Below, piece after piece: positions 8,253-17,106 of a stretch of 64,000 bases of DNA (position 1 is its first letter; every line of letters starts with the position of its first letter). The position numbers were made by a program, and so were the translations under genes. A model generated the notes under the pieces. The model worked only from the letters and a program-made list of their open reading frames with translations, was not told the origin of the DNA and ran no database searches. The DNA is taken from positions 270,672-334,671 of the forward strand of contig NZ_JAVAMB010000003.1 of NCBI RefSeq assembly GCF_030730925.1, given 5' to 3'. This DNA comes from Flavobacterium sp. DG2-3 (GTDB lineage: Bacteria > Bacteroidota > Bacteroidia > Flavobacteriales > Flavobacteriaceae).

Positions 8253-8346
8253 TTTTGCCACAAAGGCGCAAAGGCACTATTTTTTTAAGTATTACAAAGA
8301 TTAATAATTAAACTTTGTGCCTTCGCGCCTTTGTGGCATAAAAAAA
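8253..8346. repeat. Long inverted repeat, CACAAAGGCGCAAAG family
   Basis: Arms GCCACAAAGGCGCAAAGGCAC and its near-perfect complement pair around a 40-base AT-rich loop. It lies between the GNAT gene's end and the ada start. Bases 9865-9896 carry a half-related sequence (GTGGCTTCGTGGC). Confidence 0.8.
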
Positions 8347-8347
8347 A

Positions 8348-8812
8348 TCACGATAATTTCTTCTCCATTTTATAATTGATCAGTTCAACGTTTTCGCGAA
8401 TATTTTTTTGTTTAGCTTTAGCAAGAAATCCTTTCTTTTCGAAAAATGGTTTTGCAGTGATGCTGATATCAGACGTTATAATTTTTGAGTTATGTTTTCT
8501 AGCTTCTAGTTCTAATTCGTTTAGGATTTTATCTGCAATTCCTTGTCGTTGAAAATCTTTATGAATATAGAAGAAATCAATATAATTGCTGTCTTTTAAA
8601 GTTCCGAAACCTACAATTTGATTTTCTATTATTGCTAATAAAACAAATTGTGTTTTAATGACTTCAAGCCAGCGTTCTGTATTGTTTACACCCGAAGACC
8701 AAACTTTTCTTTGCTCTTCATTATAATCGTTTTGACAAACTGCTTGGATGGTTTGCACATACAACTGCTGCATCTCTTCAAGGTCTGAAATTGTTGCTTT
8801 TTTTAAAATCAT
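8348..8812 (-). CDS. GNAT-family N-acetyltransferase
   Basis: A 154-residue GNAT protein. The acetyl-CoA-binding loop is seen as KDFQRQGIADKIL (about 95-107), after the strand ending YIDFFYIH, and the closing FFEKKGF and NYKMEK strands fit the fold. The acceptor (small molecule or protein) cannot be told. It is on the same strand as the flanking fic and ada genes but separated from ada by a long inverted repeat. Confidence 0.88.
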   Translation of the reverse strand: MILKKATISDLEEMQQLYVQTIQAVCQNDYNEEQRKVWSSGVNNTERWLEVIKTQFVLLAIIENQIVGFGTLKDSNYIDFFYIHKDFQRQGIADKILNELELEARKHNSKIITSDISITAKPFFEKKGFLAKAKQKNIRENVELINYKMEKKLS

Positions 8813-8837
8813 AGAAAATATATTATTTTAAAAAAAA

Positions 8838-9797
8838 TTACTCTGCATTTAAAGTATATTTACTCGTATTGTGATTTCCTGTTATATTAAAAAGTTTTAG
8901 CGCTACTCCTTTCTTTAAATCTCTACTGGCTGTTGCAGCTGAAATATCTTTAAATACATGCATATAATCTTTGCGAGTAAACTCTTTAATACCTAACAAA
9001 TAAAAATACTCTAATCGATCAATATCTTTGATTATTCTATTGTCATAGTCCAATAGACTCTCTAAAGATTTATGAATTACATCAAGCATATATTCAATAA
9101 AGGGAGTAGATTTTCCAATATTATCGCTAATGGCTAATGCTTTATAATAATTGTCTTGTGTTTTGCTTATCAAGGTTTCAAAAGGTAAAAATTCAAATAC
9201 AGGATACTTCTCCATTAAAATAACGGTTTGCCATAATCGTCCCATTCTTCCATTTCCGTCTAGAAATGGATGAATAAATTCCATTTCATAATGAAAAACG
9301 CAGCTTTTAATTAAAGTTAATTCCTCTTTATTTTTTAAGTAATCAAATAAATCATTCATCAAAAAAGGTACATTTTCATGTGGAGGAGCTATATGCGCGA
9401 CCTTTGTACCTTTAACAATACCAACACCTTGTTTTCTATAATTTCCAGCATCTAATACAAGATCTTTCATTAATTGTTGGTGAGCTAATAAAAAACTTTT
9501 TGAAGAAGAAGCTTTGTATTTTGATAAACCGTCATACACTCTAATAGCATTTAAAACTTCTAAAACATCTTTTTGTGGTCCTATAACCCTTTTGTTTTCT
9601 ATTAAAGCAGTTATCTGATCTTCAGTTAGAGTATTTCCTTCAATTTTTAGAGAAGAGTGAATGGTTTTAATTCTGTTTTGTTTTCTTAACTGTGGAGAAT
9701 GTTTGTCAAGATAAGTGGCATTTAAAGCACCAATCTGTTCAGAAATTAAACTAATTAGCTTTAATATAGTAGGAGTAATGTCATAAGGCGGCTTCAT
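8838..9797 (-). CDS. Fic-family AMPylase with N-terminal inhibitory motif and C-terminal winged helix
   Basis: A 319-residue Fic protein (from ATG at 9797). The full catalytic motif HPFLDGNGRMGR is at 176-187, and an inhibitory helix with SLKIEGN is at 49-55, so it belongs to the self-inhibited class like Shewanella SoFic. The last 60 residues resemble a winged helix (TASRDLKKGV). Such proteins transfer AMP to hydroxyl groups of target proteins. A TTG start 8 codons earlier (9821) is possible, but the ATG follows directly on a perfect palindrome at 9797-9820, suggesting that the protein represses itself. Targets are unknown. Confidence 0.93.
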   Translation of the reverse strand: MKPPYDITPTILKLISLISEQIGALNATYLDKHSPQLRKQNRIKTIHSSLKIEGNTLTEDQITALIENKRVIGPQKDVLEVLNAIRVYDGLSKYKASSSKSFLLAHQQLMKDLVLDAGNYRKQGVGIVKGTKVAHIAPPHENVPFLMNDLFDYLKNKEELTLIKSCVFHYEMEFIHPFLDGNGRMGRLWQTVILMEKYPVFEFLPFETLISKTQDNYYKALAISDNIGKSTPFIEYMLDVIHKSLESLLDYDNRIIKDIDRLEYFYLLGIKEFTRKDYMHVFKDISAATASRDLKKGVALKLFNITGNHNTSKYTLNAE

Positions 9798-9820
9798 GAT
9801 AGTATCATTTGATACTATCA
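9797..9820 (-). promoter_or_regulatory. Probable fic operator: perfect 10-bp inverted repeat at the start codon
   Basis: TGATAGTATC, a 4-base spacer, then GATACTATCA. The last palindrome base is the first base of the fic ATG. Position and symmetry suggest a dimeric DNA-binding protein, most simply the winged helix of Fic itself, blocks transcription or initiation. Confidence 0.7.
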
Positions 9821-9896
9821 AAGATAGAGCATAAGTTTTGAATTGAGCGGTTAAAACTTAAAAAACTTCACGTCTTTGTGGCTTCGTGGCATTTTT

Positions 9897-10229
9897 CTAA
9901 TGCGCCACAGTCTTAGAAAAAACATTAATTACAATCACGCCAATTACGATTAATGCTAAGCCAATAATAGCAGGCAAATCTGGAATTTCTTTGAAGAAAA
10001 CAGCACCAATAATAGTGATTAAAACAATACCAACTCCCGACCAAATGGCATACGCAAAACCAACTGGAATTGTTCTGATTGCAAAACTCAAACAATAAAA
10101 AGCACCGCAATACCCAATTATAGTAATGATACTGGGAATCGATTTTGTAAATTCTTCTGATTTTTTTAATGCTGAGGTTGCGATGATTTCGAATACTATC
10201 GCCAAGAATAAAAATAGAAAATTCTTCAT
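9897..10229 (-). CDS. Small multidrug resistance (SMR/EmrE-type) efflux protein
   Basis: A 110-residue membrane protein with four predicted helices. The essential membrane Glu lies in the first helix (FEIIATSALKKS, about residue 14), and the YAIWSGVGIV motif of the third helix is typical of the Qac/EmrE drug-exporting branch rather than of guanidinium exporters. It would act as a dimer in the inner membrane, exchanging protons for cationic drugs. It appears to be a single gene; many SMR pumps of the paired type have a partner, and none is seen here. Confidence 0.93.
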   Translation of the reverse strand: MKNFLFLFLAIVFEIIATSALKKSEEFTKSIPSIITIIGYCGAFYCLSFAIRTIPVGFAYAIWSGVGIVLITIIGAVFFKEIPDLPAIIGLALIVIGVIVINVFSKTVAH

Positions 10230-10268
10230 AGTTCGCTTTTTTACAAAGTTAAACTTTAATCTAGAATC

Positions 10269-11348
10269 TTATTTAAGAACTTCTTTTTTAAGCGAAACAC
10301 TAATTAATCTATAGCCATTTTCTGTCCGCAAAAATTCAAAGTGATCTTGCCCGAAATCGGTTTTGTTTTTTGAATTAATTACGATATCCATAGTTGGATA
10401 TTGCCAATCTTTAGATTCGTTGCAATTGTTGAAATAAATGTCGTATTCCTCTGATTCGTAAATGAATTGATTTAATCCATCAGAAGAGATAAAGTAGTCT
10501 GTGTTTTTAGAATTTAACTGCTGTAATTTTAGTTTTAAAAGAGTATAATTCTGTTCAATAAATTTAGTTTTAGATTTGCTGATCCAGCCGTCGGGCTCTT
10601 TCCAATACGTGATTTTATCGAAAGAATATTTTTCTAAATTGGCTTTGGATAAATTAGGAAGAAAAGTATTTTTCAACCAATGTGTGAATTCTTTTTCATA
10701 ATTAATAAAAGAATAATATTGGCCGTCGACTCCAAGAAAGCTTTCCTTAGTTACATCTTTGCTTGGTTCCTTTGTTTTTTCTAAGGAATAGTAATTAAGA
10801 TTGTCGTTGTACGGAAAATTTTCTACTAGGATTTTGTTATGAATGTCAATTAGAAATTCAGTTCCGCCTTTCCAGAAAAAATGTTCTCCATCTTGCTGTT
10901 TCTCTGCGTCTTTTAAGACAACGATTAGGCCATTTCTAACTTTGGTTAAAGCGCTGTATTGCGCTGGGATTACAATTTTTCCTTCACTGTTAAAGATTCC
11001 CATTTTATCTGTTTTGCGATCTGTAAATCTTATGAAACCTTCATTTTCGCAATCTGGGCCATTGTCAAAAACATACAAACTGTCGCGTCCAACTATTTTT
11101 CCTTGTTTGGTTAGGTAATAGCTTTTCCATTTTCCGTTTTCTTCTTCAGAAACCGCTATGATATTTTCGAATTTTTGAGCAGTTGTAAAACCTGTAAATT
11201 TTGGTTCTATTTTTATTGTTCCGTTTTTGTCTTTAAAACCGATAAGTGTTGTGTCTTTATTTGGGAATGAAGTCCAAATATCATTGCTTTGCGCGAAAAC
11301 AGAGCAATTTAGGATAACGAATGCAAAAAACGTAATAATCTTTCTCAT
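10269..11348 (-). CDS. Secreted WG-repeat-like protein
   Basis: A 359-residue protein with a signal peptide (residues 1-19, ending VFAQ). Residues about 35-140 contain WG-like beta repeats: IGFKDKNGTIKIEPKF and MGIFNSEGKIVIPAQY are the clear units. The C-terminal half (about 190-359) is not recognised; it carries many aromatic residues and may be a separate domain. WG-repeat proteins are frequent in Bacteroidota and mostly unstudied. It appears to head a run of minus-strand genes together with the next small ORF only 10 bases downstream in sequence order. Confidence 0.7.
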   Translation of the reverse strand: MRKIITFFAFVILNCSVFAQSNDIWTSFPNKDTTLIGFKDKNGTIKIEPKFTGFTTAQKFENIIAVSEEENGKWKSYYLTKQGKIVGRDSLYVFDNGPDCENEGFIRFTDRKTDKMGIFNSEGKIVIPAQYSALTKVRNGLIVVLKDAEKQQDGEHFFWKGGTEFLIDIHNKILVENFPYNDNLNYYSLEKTKEPSKDVTKESFLGVDGQYYSFINYEKEFTHWLKNTFLPNLSKANLEKYSFDKITYWKEPDGWISKSKTKFIEQNYTLLKLKLQQLNSKNTDYFISSDGLNQFIYESEEYDIYFNNCNESKDWQYPTMDIVINSKNKTDFGQDHFEFLRTENGYRLISVSLKKEVLK

Positions 11349-11358
11349 GTAATCGTAT

Positions 11359-11643
11359 TTATCTGAGATGGGTCTCTAATTCATTACTTTTTGCTTCATC
11401 AAAACAATCGGAGCAAAGCATTTTGAAATCGGCTAAGTTTTGAAAGGCGTCAGTCCATTCTTCACCATTATCGAGAAGATATTGTTCACAGGAATTACAC
11501 CACGCAATTTGTGGCAGATCTCCTTCGGCTTCAGAATAGAAAAATCCAACTTGGTTTTTTGAATCTATTGCTGTTGCGATATGAATACAAGCGAAAGACA
11601 TTTCTTTTGAGCCGTGCAAATCGCACATAATTTTCTCGATCAT
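11359..11643 (-). CDS. Small cysteine-rich hypothetical protein
   Basis: A 94-residue soluble protein I cannot name. It carries an N-terminal CDLHG motif with a further Cys/His pair (ACIHI), then WCNSC (about 48-52) and CSDC near the end; the paired CxxC motifs suggest a zinc ribbon. It starts 31 bases after the next upstream gene and ends 10 bases before the WG-repeat gene, so these are likely cotranscribed. A structural zinc site is inferred, not shown. Confidence 0.65.
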   Translation of the reverse strand: MIEKIMCDLHGSKEMSFACIHIATAIDSKNQVGFFYSEAEGDLPQIAWCNSCEQYLLDNGEEWTDAFQNLADFKMLCSDCFDEAKSNELETHLR

Positions 11644-11674
11644 TCTATGTTATTTTGAATTTTAAAAAGTAATC

Positions 11675-12013
11675 CTACATTACTTCAATTAACTTAAATC
11701 TTAAGCTATTATTGTAGAATTCGGTATGTAAAGTTAGTTCTGTTTCCTGATTATCTTCGGTAAAAAGTTTTGCTTCGATGCCCAATTTTTCGCCAGAATT
11801 GTATTTAAAGACAATGAAATCGGTTATAAGAATTTTTAGTTTGGGTAAATCCTCTGTTCCAAAGTAGTCGAATAATTCTTCTTTGATTTCTTCAAAAACA
11901 GCTTGATTGATTTCGAACTTACTATTTAGATTTTCAAAATTCATTGTATTTATATTGGCAACGAATTGAACGTTGAGGTCGAATGCGGTTTGAATTATGT
12001 TTTCGTTGGTCAT
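11675..12013 (-). CDS. Hypothetical protein, small alpha/beta
   Basis: A 112-residue acidic protein without signal peptide, membrane segment or a motif I recognise. It alternates a helical first half with beta-rich strands (KILITDFIVFKY, then LTLHTEFYNNSLRFKLIEV), which could be a cystatin/NTF2-like small fold, but this is a weak impression. It lies in a row of minus-strand genes with short gaps (18 bases from the coiled-coil gene, 31 from the zinc-ribbon-like gene). Real gene status is supported by position and by codon use like its neighbours. Confidence 0.6.
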   Translation of the reverse strand: MTNENIIQTAFDLNVQFVANINTMNFENLNSKFEINQAVFEEIKEELFDYFGTEDLPKLKILITDFIVFKYNSGEKLGIEAKLFTEDNQETELTLHTEFYNNSLRFKLIEVM

Positions 12014-12031
12014 TTAAATGATTTTAATTAA

Positions 12032-12622
12032 TCAGTTTGTTTTTAAATTTTGCAAAAGAGCTTTGTTTATATCTTCTTGACTTTGTTTTCTGGCTTTTTC
12101 TTCTTGTTCCTTTTTTTCAAGTTCAGATTTCTTAGTTAATAAGATTGTATTTTCATTTTTTAAATCATCAATTTTCTTAGAGCTTGTCTCCAATTCACCT
12201 TTTGATTGAGTTAGTTTTTCTTCAGATTTTGCTATTTTTTGTTTGGCTTTTTCAATGCTTTTTTGCGTGTCTTCATTTAAATTTTTATCTGAATGCTCAA
12301 GTGTTTCTAATTGTTTTTTCTGTTGTTCCAATTCAGAATTTAGCTTTGCATTTTTTTCTTCGAGTTTCTTTTTGTTTTTTTCTTCTTTGGCAATCTTTTT
12401 TTCTGTTAGCTGAATTTTAGACATTGACTGGCGATTCATCATAGTTTGCATGAACCATTGCTGGTCGGCTCTGCTGCGTTCACTTGCCCATTGTTGATTT
12501 TGCCTCTGCATTTGCATATTCATGTTTCGCGCTTGCTGTATATGAGAGTTAAAGTTGCTACTTTGGGCAGAAGCAAAAAAAGGAAAGAGAATTAATAAGA
12601 TTAAAAATAAATGTTTTTTCAT
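12032..12622 (-). CDS. Secreted coiled-coil protein
   Basis: The ATG at 12622 gives 196 residues starting with a signal peptide (MKKHLFLILL, cleavage after ASA). An upstream in-frame ATG at 12652 would place ten extra polar residues before it and is less likely. The mature protein begins with a Gln/Met/Asn-rich stretch (about 30-60) and then a long Lys/Glu coiled coil (about 70-180), a length of helix near 15 nm. It probably acts in the periplasm as a structural or scaffold protein; no enzyme motif is seen. Confidence 0.65.
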   Translation of the reverse strand: MKKHLFLILLILFPFFASAQSSNFNSHIQQARNMNMQMQRQNQQWASERSRADQQWFMQTMMNRQSMSKIQLTEKKIAKEEKNKKKLEEKNAKLNSELEQQKKQLETLEHSDKNLNEDTQKSIEKAKQKIAKSEEKLTQSKGELETSSKKIDDLKNENTILLTKKSELEKKEQEEKARKQSQEDINKALLQNLKTN

Positions 12623-12712
12623 AGTTGGATTTCGGTTAGTTATTCCATCCAAATTTAAATTTATATTTCAATAAAATAATAATAATCTGATTAATTCTGT
12701 TATTTGTAGCAC

Positions 12713-12836
12713 ACCCGTTTGCGTGAGGGATAGGAGTTGGCTACCGAAGTAGCGCGGATAGCCCGACAGCAACCCGATAAAAAGGGGCATGTGCGCAAAG
12801 TGAATTACCATTTTTATCGGGGTGGTGGCACGCCCA
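12713..12836. repeat. GC-rich structured intergenic element of about 124 bases
   Basis: This stretch is strikingly richer in G+C than its surroundings. It begins CACACCCGTTTGCGTGAGGG and ends GGGGTGGTGGCACGCCC; ACCCGATAAAAA near 12774 pairs with TTTTTATCGGGGT near 12813, and the two termini (GCACACC/ GGTGGC) can also pair. It lacks an ORF. It resembles elements dispersed in Flavobacterium genomes, but there is only one copy in this window. Confidence 0.65.
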
Positions 12837-12840
12837 AATT

Positions 12841-12908
12841 AATTTTAGATTTCTGATTTTAGATTTCTGATTTTAGATTTTGGAATTTGGGTTTTGAAAT
12901 TTTGGATT
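12841..12908. repeat. AT-rich direct repeats (TTTTAGATTTCTGA and TTTTGGAATTTGG types)
   Basis: Two tandem copies of a 14-base unit (TTTTAGATTTCTGA) run into TTGGAATTTGG-type repeats. The same words recur between genes at 15410-15440, 23145-23280, 29865-29920, 32165-32300, 45120-45170 and 51616-51670. Confidence 0.75.
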
Positions 12909-12918
12909 TTTAAAATCT

Positions 12919-15237
12919 TTATGGATTAAACGATAATCCGACACTAAAAAACAATCTTACTTTTTCGATATTATTTATCCATGAGGTATCAAAAATGATT
13001 GGCCCTAAAATGGATTGGTAGGAGATTGCGGCTCCCCCTGATAATACAAGACTAGTATCCATGTTGTCATCCCATTTTCCTTTTGGATTAAAGGCGTGAT
13101 CTAGATATTCGTTAAAAGTGTCAAAGCCAACAGTTGCAACTTTAAAATGAGGTGTCACATAAATTTTTCCTGTAATATTGATTTGAGATGCCAATTTAAC
13201 ACCCATGTATTGTGTGACATTGAGTTCGTCTTCGTGAAGGCCAGGAAATGAAAAACGATTACTGCCAGAGCTTGGTATAATGCCACCAACGAAATATTTT
13301 GCAGCATAGCCAAATCCTGAAAATGGAATATCATCTTGTTTGAGTTTATCTTGAAAAATAAAATAAGAATCAAATCCTAGGATTCCTGTAATTTTCTTTT
13401 TTATGGGTAATCTCTTTTCATAAGTAAAACCAAACTTGGTGTAACCATTTGTTGAACCAGAAATGCTGGTTAAATCTGGATCAGAAAACGAGGTTTCGAG
13501 ATCGGTAAGGAATGATCGCGCTACATTTGATTTTATAATGGTTCCTTCTGTAGCAAAGAAAACCTTATCCATATCATTGTAGGAATAGTGCAAATTAAAT
13601 TCGATGTTGTTAAAACTGTAGTTGTTTATTGAGAGGGAGTTAGGATTATATTCTCGGTCATATTTTGGTTTTAGATTAGTGTAGCTATAATTTAGTCCAA
13701 AACCTACATAGCTTTTTAGGGAGTTTAAATTTCGGTTTACTTCATTATTGAATTCAAGAGCATTGTACAATATATTGTCTGAAGCCTTGCCATTGATGTA
13801 AATTTCTTGTCTCAGAAAAGCTCCGTAACCTTCTGTTGCCCACCACCATTCTCTGCGTCCTCCAAAGTTTTTCTGATAATTGATTCTCACTTTTGGCTGT
13901 TCTGCAATATCGGCAGTTATAAGAAGGCGGGAAGCATCTGCGAGAATGTTTCTTCCGGTGTAATTAAAAATGATACCGACTCCTCTGTAAGTGTCGTAAT
14001 GTACAGAATTGCTAAGCTGATTTTTGGCACGCTCAAACCCAAATAAGTTGATGCCGAGTTTGTCTTTGTCTTCTATGAAATAGCTGTACGTAATCTCTTC
14101 AAATAGATTAGTCCCCATAGCTCTGTTAATTCCAGCAATTAAATCTTTGGTGGTGTATTTTACATGTGTTTTAAGATTTGTTCTTCCTACAACCAAAGGC
14201 ATGTTTTCGGGACTTATTCTTCTATAAACGATAGTGTCAAACACAAATTCTTTTGGCATCTCAGGCAATGCGTGAGTTCGTTGCGGAAATGCTTTTAGCT
14301 TTTCAGATAAAGAAATTAATGCCGGGAGATTTTGATTTGTGGCTATTTTACCGTCTTTGTAAATTTCATTACTTTTTGCAAAATCAGCAGTTGAGAATCG
14401 TAAATTGGGGAAGTGATCTACTAATATATTACAAAGATCACGGTTTGCAGGATTCTTAATATTACTCGGAAACATACTGGTTTGCATTAACACCGTCATA
14501 ATGTTATTCAGTTTGTCTAATGGTTCCATTCCGCCTCCCACGTCACTTCCAATGATAATGTCGGCACCCATTTGTTTGGCAACATCTGTTGGGAAATTAT
14601 TTAAAACTCCTCCATCTACCAATATTGATTTCCCATAAGGCATTGGCTTGAAAATAGCAGGCAATGACATACTTGCTCTCATGGCATAAGCTAAACTGCC
14701 TTTGCTTAAAATAACTTCTTTTCCTTCAACCAAGTCTGTGGCCATGGCTCTAAAAGGTATTGGAAGGCTATCGAAATCTTTTACATTGTATACCGGAAAG
14801 GTTAATTCAGAAAGATATTCTCTCAAATTTTGGTCATTTAAAAGGGAACCAATACTGTTCAGTTTTCCGTCTTTAACCCCAATTCCGACTAAATATCTTT
14901 GAAATTCTCTTTTTTCTTCTACACTTACAGATCGTAACGATTGACCTCCGCCTAGAAGTTTATCCCAATAAATATTTTTGGTAATTTTTTCGATACTGTC
15001 TCCAGAATATCCCATCGCGTACAATCCGCCTATAATGCTTCCCATACTATTTCCAACAATAAGATCGGGAACAATGTGTAGCGAATCCAGTTTTTGCAAA
15101 AGCGGAATATGGGCAATTCCTTTTGCTCCGCCACCACTTAATACTAATACAACTTTAGGTTTCTTTTCCTGAGAAAAAATGATATGCGGAAGAGTTAGTA
15201 AAAAGATGAAGACGAATAAATAAGATATTTTTTTCAA
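12919..15237 (-). CDS. Patatin-like phospholipase with C-terminal outer-membrane barrel
   Basis: A 772-residue protein with a signal peptide (1-22), a patatin domain and an Omp85-like barrel, the layout of type Vd autotransporters such as PlpD, although this family in Bacteroidetes may keep the domain on the inner face. The oxyanion loop SGGGAKG is at 34-40, the nucleophile Ser64 is in GNSMG, and Asp208 in the DGG motif completes the dyad. A POTRA-like linker (about 330-400) precedes about 370 residues of alternating amphipathic strands. It would hydrolyse acyl lipids at the cell surface or periplasm. Confidence 0.9.
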   Translation of the reverse strand: MKKISYLFVFIFLLTLPHIIFSQEKKPKVVLVLSGGGAKGIAHIPLLQKLDSLHIVPDLIVGNSMGSIIGGLYAMGYSGDSIEKITKNIYWDKLLGGGQSLRSVSVEEKREFQRYLVGIGVKDGKLNSIGSLLNDQNLREYLSELTFPVYNVKDFDSLPIPFRAMATDLVEGKEVILSKGSLAYAMRASMSLPAIFKPMPYGKSILVDGGVLNNFPTDVAKQMGADIIIGSDVGGGMEPLDKLNNIMTVLMQTSMFPSNIKNPANRDLCNILVDHFPNLRFSTADFAKSNEIYKDGKIATNQNLPALISLSEKLKAFPQRTHALPEMPKEFVFDTIVYRRISPENMPLVVGRTNLKTHVKYTTKDLIAGINRAMGTNLFEEITYSYFIEDKDKLGINLFGFERAKNQLSNSVHYDTYRGVGIIFNYTGRNILADASRLLITADIAEQPKVRINYQKNFGGRREWWWATEGYGAFLRQEIYINGKASDNILYNALEFNNEVNRNLNSLKSYVGFGLNYSYTNLKPKYDREYNPNSLSINNYSFNNIEFNLHYSYNDMDKVFFATEGTIIKSNVARSFLTDLETSFSDPDLTSISGSTNGYTKFGFTYEKRLPIKKKITGILGFDSYFIFQDKLKQDDIPFSGFGYAAKYFVGGIIPSSGSNRFSFPGLHEDELNVTQYMGVKLASQINITGKIYVTPHFKVATVGFDTFNEYLDHAFNPKGKWDDNMDTSLVLSGGAAISYQSILGPIIFDTSWINNIEKVRLFFSVGLSFNP

Positions 15238-15359
15238 AGTATATTGTTTATGTCGTTGAGAATTAGAAACTTATTTTTGGTAATTAAAAGTAAGGAGATA
15301 TTTATAAACGTGCAATTTTTTGAAAGAAATCTTTATTAGATGTAATTCATATAGAAAAC

Positions 15360-15394
15360 AAAACCCGACAAGTTTTTTAAAACTTGTCGGGTTT
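15360..15394 (-). terminator. Terminator downstream of ahcY
   Basis: An inverted repeat of about 15 bp (AACCCGACAAGTTTT / AAAACTTGTCGGGTT) with a 2-4 base loop, 50 bases after the ahcY stop. The matching run on the other side is short, so it serves mainly the minus strand. Confidence 0.8.
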
Positions 15395-15444
15395 AAGATA
15401 TATTTCTAAAAATCAGAAATCAGAAATCTTAAATCTAAAATAGA

Positions 15445-16761
15445 TTAATATCTGTAGTATTCTGGTTTAAATGGACCTTGAACTTCAACACCAATATAAG
15501 CAGCTTGATCTTCACGTAAAGTTTCCAATTCAACTCCTAATTTAGCTAAGTGTAAAGCAGCAACTTTTTCATCTAAATGTTTTGGTAACATATAAACTTC
15601 GTTTTTGTAAGCTGCAGCGTTGTTCCATAATTCGATTTGAGCCAAAGTCTGGTTTGTAAATGAGTTACTCATTACAAAACTTGGGTGACCTGTAGCGCAA
15701 CCTAAGTTTACTAAACGACCTTCTGCTAAGATAATGATATCTTTTCCAGCGATAGTATATTTGTCAACCTGAGGTTTGATTTCGATTTTAGAAGCACCGT
15801 GGTTTTTGTTTAACCAAGCCATGTCGATTTCGTTATCGAAGTGTCCGATGTTACAAACAACAGTTTTGTCTTTCATTTTTTCGAAGTGACTTCCCACAAC
15901 GATATCTTTATTTCCTGTAGTTGTAATGATGATATCAGCATTAGCAATTACAGTATCTAATTTTTTAACTTCGTAACCGTCCATTGCAGCTTGTAAAGCA
16001 CAAATTGGGTCGATTTCAGTAACTGTTACGATAGAACCGGCACCTCTAAAAGAAGCTGCAGTTCCTTTTCCTACGTCACCGTATCCGCAAACAATAACTC
16101 TTTTTCCAGCCAACATTAAGTCAGTTGCACGACGAATAGCGTCTACTGCAGACTCTTTACATCCGTATTTGTTATCAAATTTAGATTTAGTAACAGAATC
16201 GTTAATGTTGATTGCAGGCATTGGAAGAGTTCCCGCTTTTACTCTTTCGTAAAGTCTGTGAACACCAGTTGTAGTTTCTTCAGAAAGACCTTTAATTCCA
16301 GGAACCAATTCTGGGAAACGATCGATAACCATGTTTGTTAAATCTCCACCGTCATCCAAAATCATGTTCAATGGTTTTCTGTCTTCACCAAAGAATAAAG
16401 TTTGCTCAATACACCAGTCAAATTCTTCTTCGTTTAAACCTTTCCAAGCGTAAACTGAAATTCCTGCAGCAGCAATTGCAGCAGCAGCTTGATCCTGAGT
16501 AGAGAAAATGTTACAAGAAGACCAAGTAACCTCAGCACCAAGAGCGATTAAAGTTTCGATTAAAACAGCAGTCTGAATAGTCATGTGAAGACATCCAGCG
16601 ATACGAGCACCTTTAAGAGGCTGCTCATCTTTATATTCAGCACGAAGCGCCATTAAACCTGGCATTTCAGCCTCAGCCAATTCAATTTCTTTTCTTCCCC
16701 AAGCCGCTAGAGAAATATCTTTTACTTTGAAAGCCACATAAGGCGTAGTTGTAGTACTCAT
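15445..16761 (-). CDS. ahcY: Adenosylhomocysteinase
   Basis: A 438-residue S-adenosylhomocysteine hydrolase, which splits SAH into adenosine and homocysteine and so relieves inhibition of methyltransferases. The NAD-binding GYGDVGKG motif (about 224-231) and the hallmark C-terminal KPEYYRY are present, as are DDGGDLT and the long GHFDNEIDM segment. Length is typical. It stands alone between a terminator and a repeat-rich leader, with a good -7 box at 16795-16802. Confidence 0.98.
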   Translation of the reverse strand: MSTTTTPYVAFKVKDISLAAWGRKEIELAEAEMPGLMALRAEYKDEQPLKGARIAGCLHMTIQTAVLIETLIALGAEVTWSSCNIFSTQDQAAAAIAAAGISVYAWKGLNEEEFDWCIEQTLFFGEDRKPLNMILDDGGDLTNMVIDRFPELVPGIKGLSEETTTGVHRLYERVKAGTLPMPAININDSVTKSKFDNKYGCKESAVDAIRRATDLMLAGKRVIVCGYGDVGKGTAASFRGAGSIVTVTEIDPICALQAAMDGYEVKKLDTVIANADIIITTTGNKDIVVGSHFEKMKDKTVVCNIGHFDNEIDMAWLNKNHGASKIEIKPQVDKYTIAGKDIIILAEGRLVNLGCATGHPSFVMSNSFTNQTLAQIELWNNAAAYKNEVYMLPKHLDEKVAALHLAKLGVELETLREDQAAYIGVEVQGPFKPEYYRY

Positions 16762-16794
16762 TTATATTATATTTGTATAATTGTAAATTTTTTG

Positions 16795-16802
16795 CAAATT
16801 TA
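16795..16802 (-). promoter_or_regulatory. -7 promoter box for ahcY
   Basis: TAAATTTG on the minus strand fits the Bacteroidota TAnnTTTG consensus, 33 bases before the ahcY ATG. No clear TTTG was found at -33. Confidence 0.6.
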
Positions 16803-16891
16803 AGGAATAGCTTTTGAATTTTACTATTTTCTGTAAGATTTGTGAAATCTTTAATTTCTTAATCTCTAGAATGTTAGTTTAAGAATCGTTT

Positions 16892-17081
16892 TGAACCATA
16901 TAAGTGATATAAGTTCATTTAAAAAAGATTCTGGACTGTGCGTTTTAAACCATATAAGTTATATAAGTTCATTTAAAAAAAGATTCTTAACTATGCAGAT
17001 TTATTAAGAATGCTTAAATTTACTTAACACATATTTTTAAACCCAAAGTAATATTTCCTTACATAACTTATATGGTTTAAA
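16892..17081. repeat. CCATATAAG repeats, family B, two direct and one inverted copy
   Basis: Copies at 16892-16923 and 16946-16977 run AACCATATAAGT(G/T)ATATAAG with TTCATTTAAA; an inverted copy (CATAACTTATATGGTT) is at 17060-17081. They fill the 345-base gap between ahcY and the phosphopantetheinyl transferase gene; nothing else is seen apart from the ahcY -7 box. Related copies occur at 54622-54852. Confidence 0.85.
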
Positions 17082-17106
17082 AGCAAAACAACAAACAATT
17101 TCAAAA

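Noticed and set aside
8838..10229. Fic gene as half of a toxin-antitoxin pair
   Set aside because: The inhibitory motif is inside the Fic protein itself and no small antitoxin gene is next to it; the SMR pump gene is unrelated.
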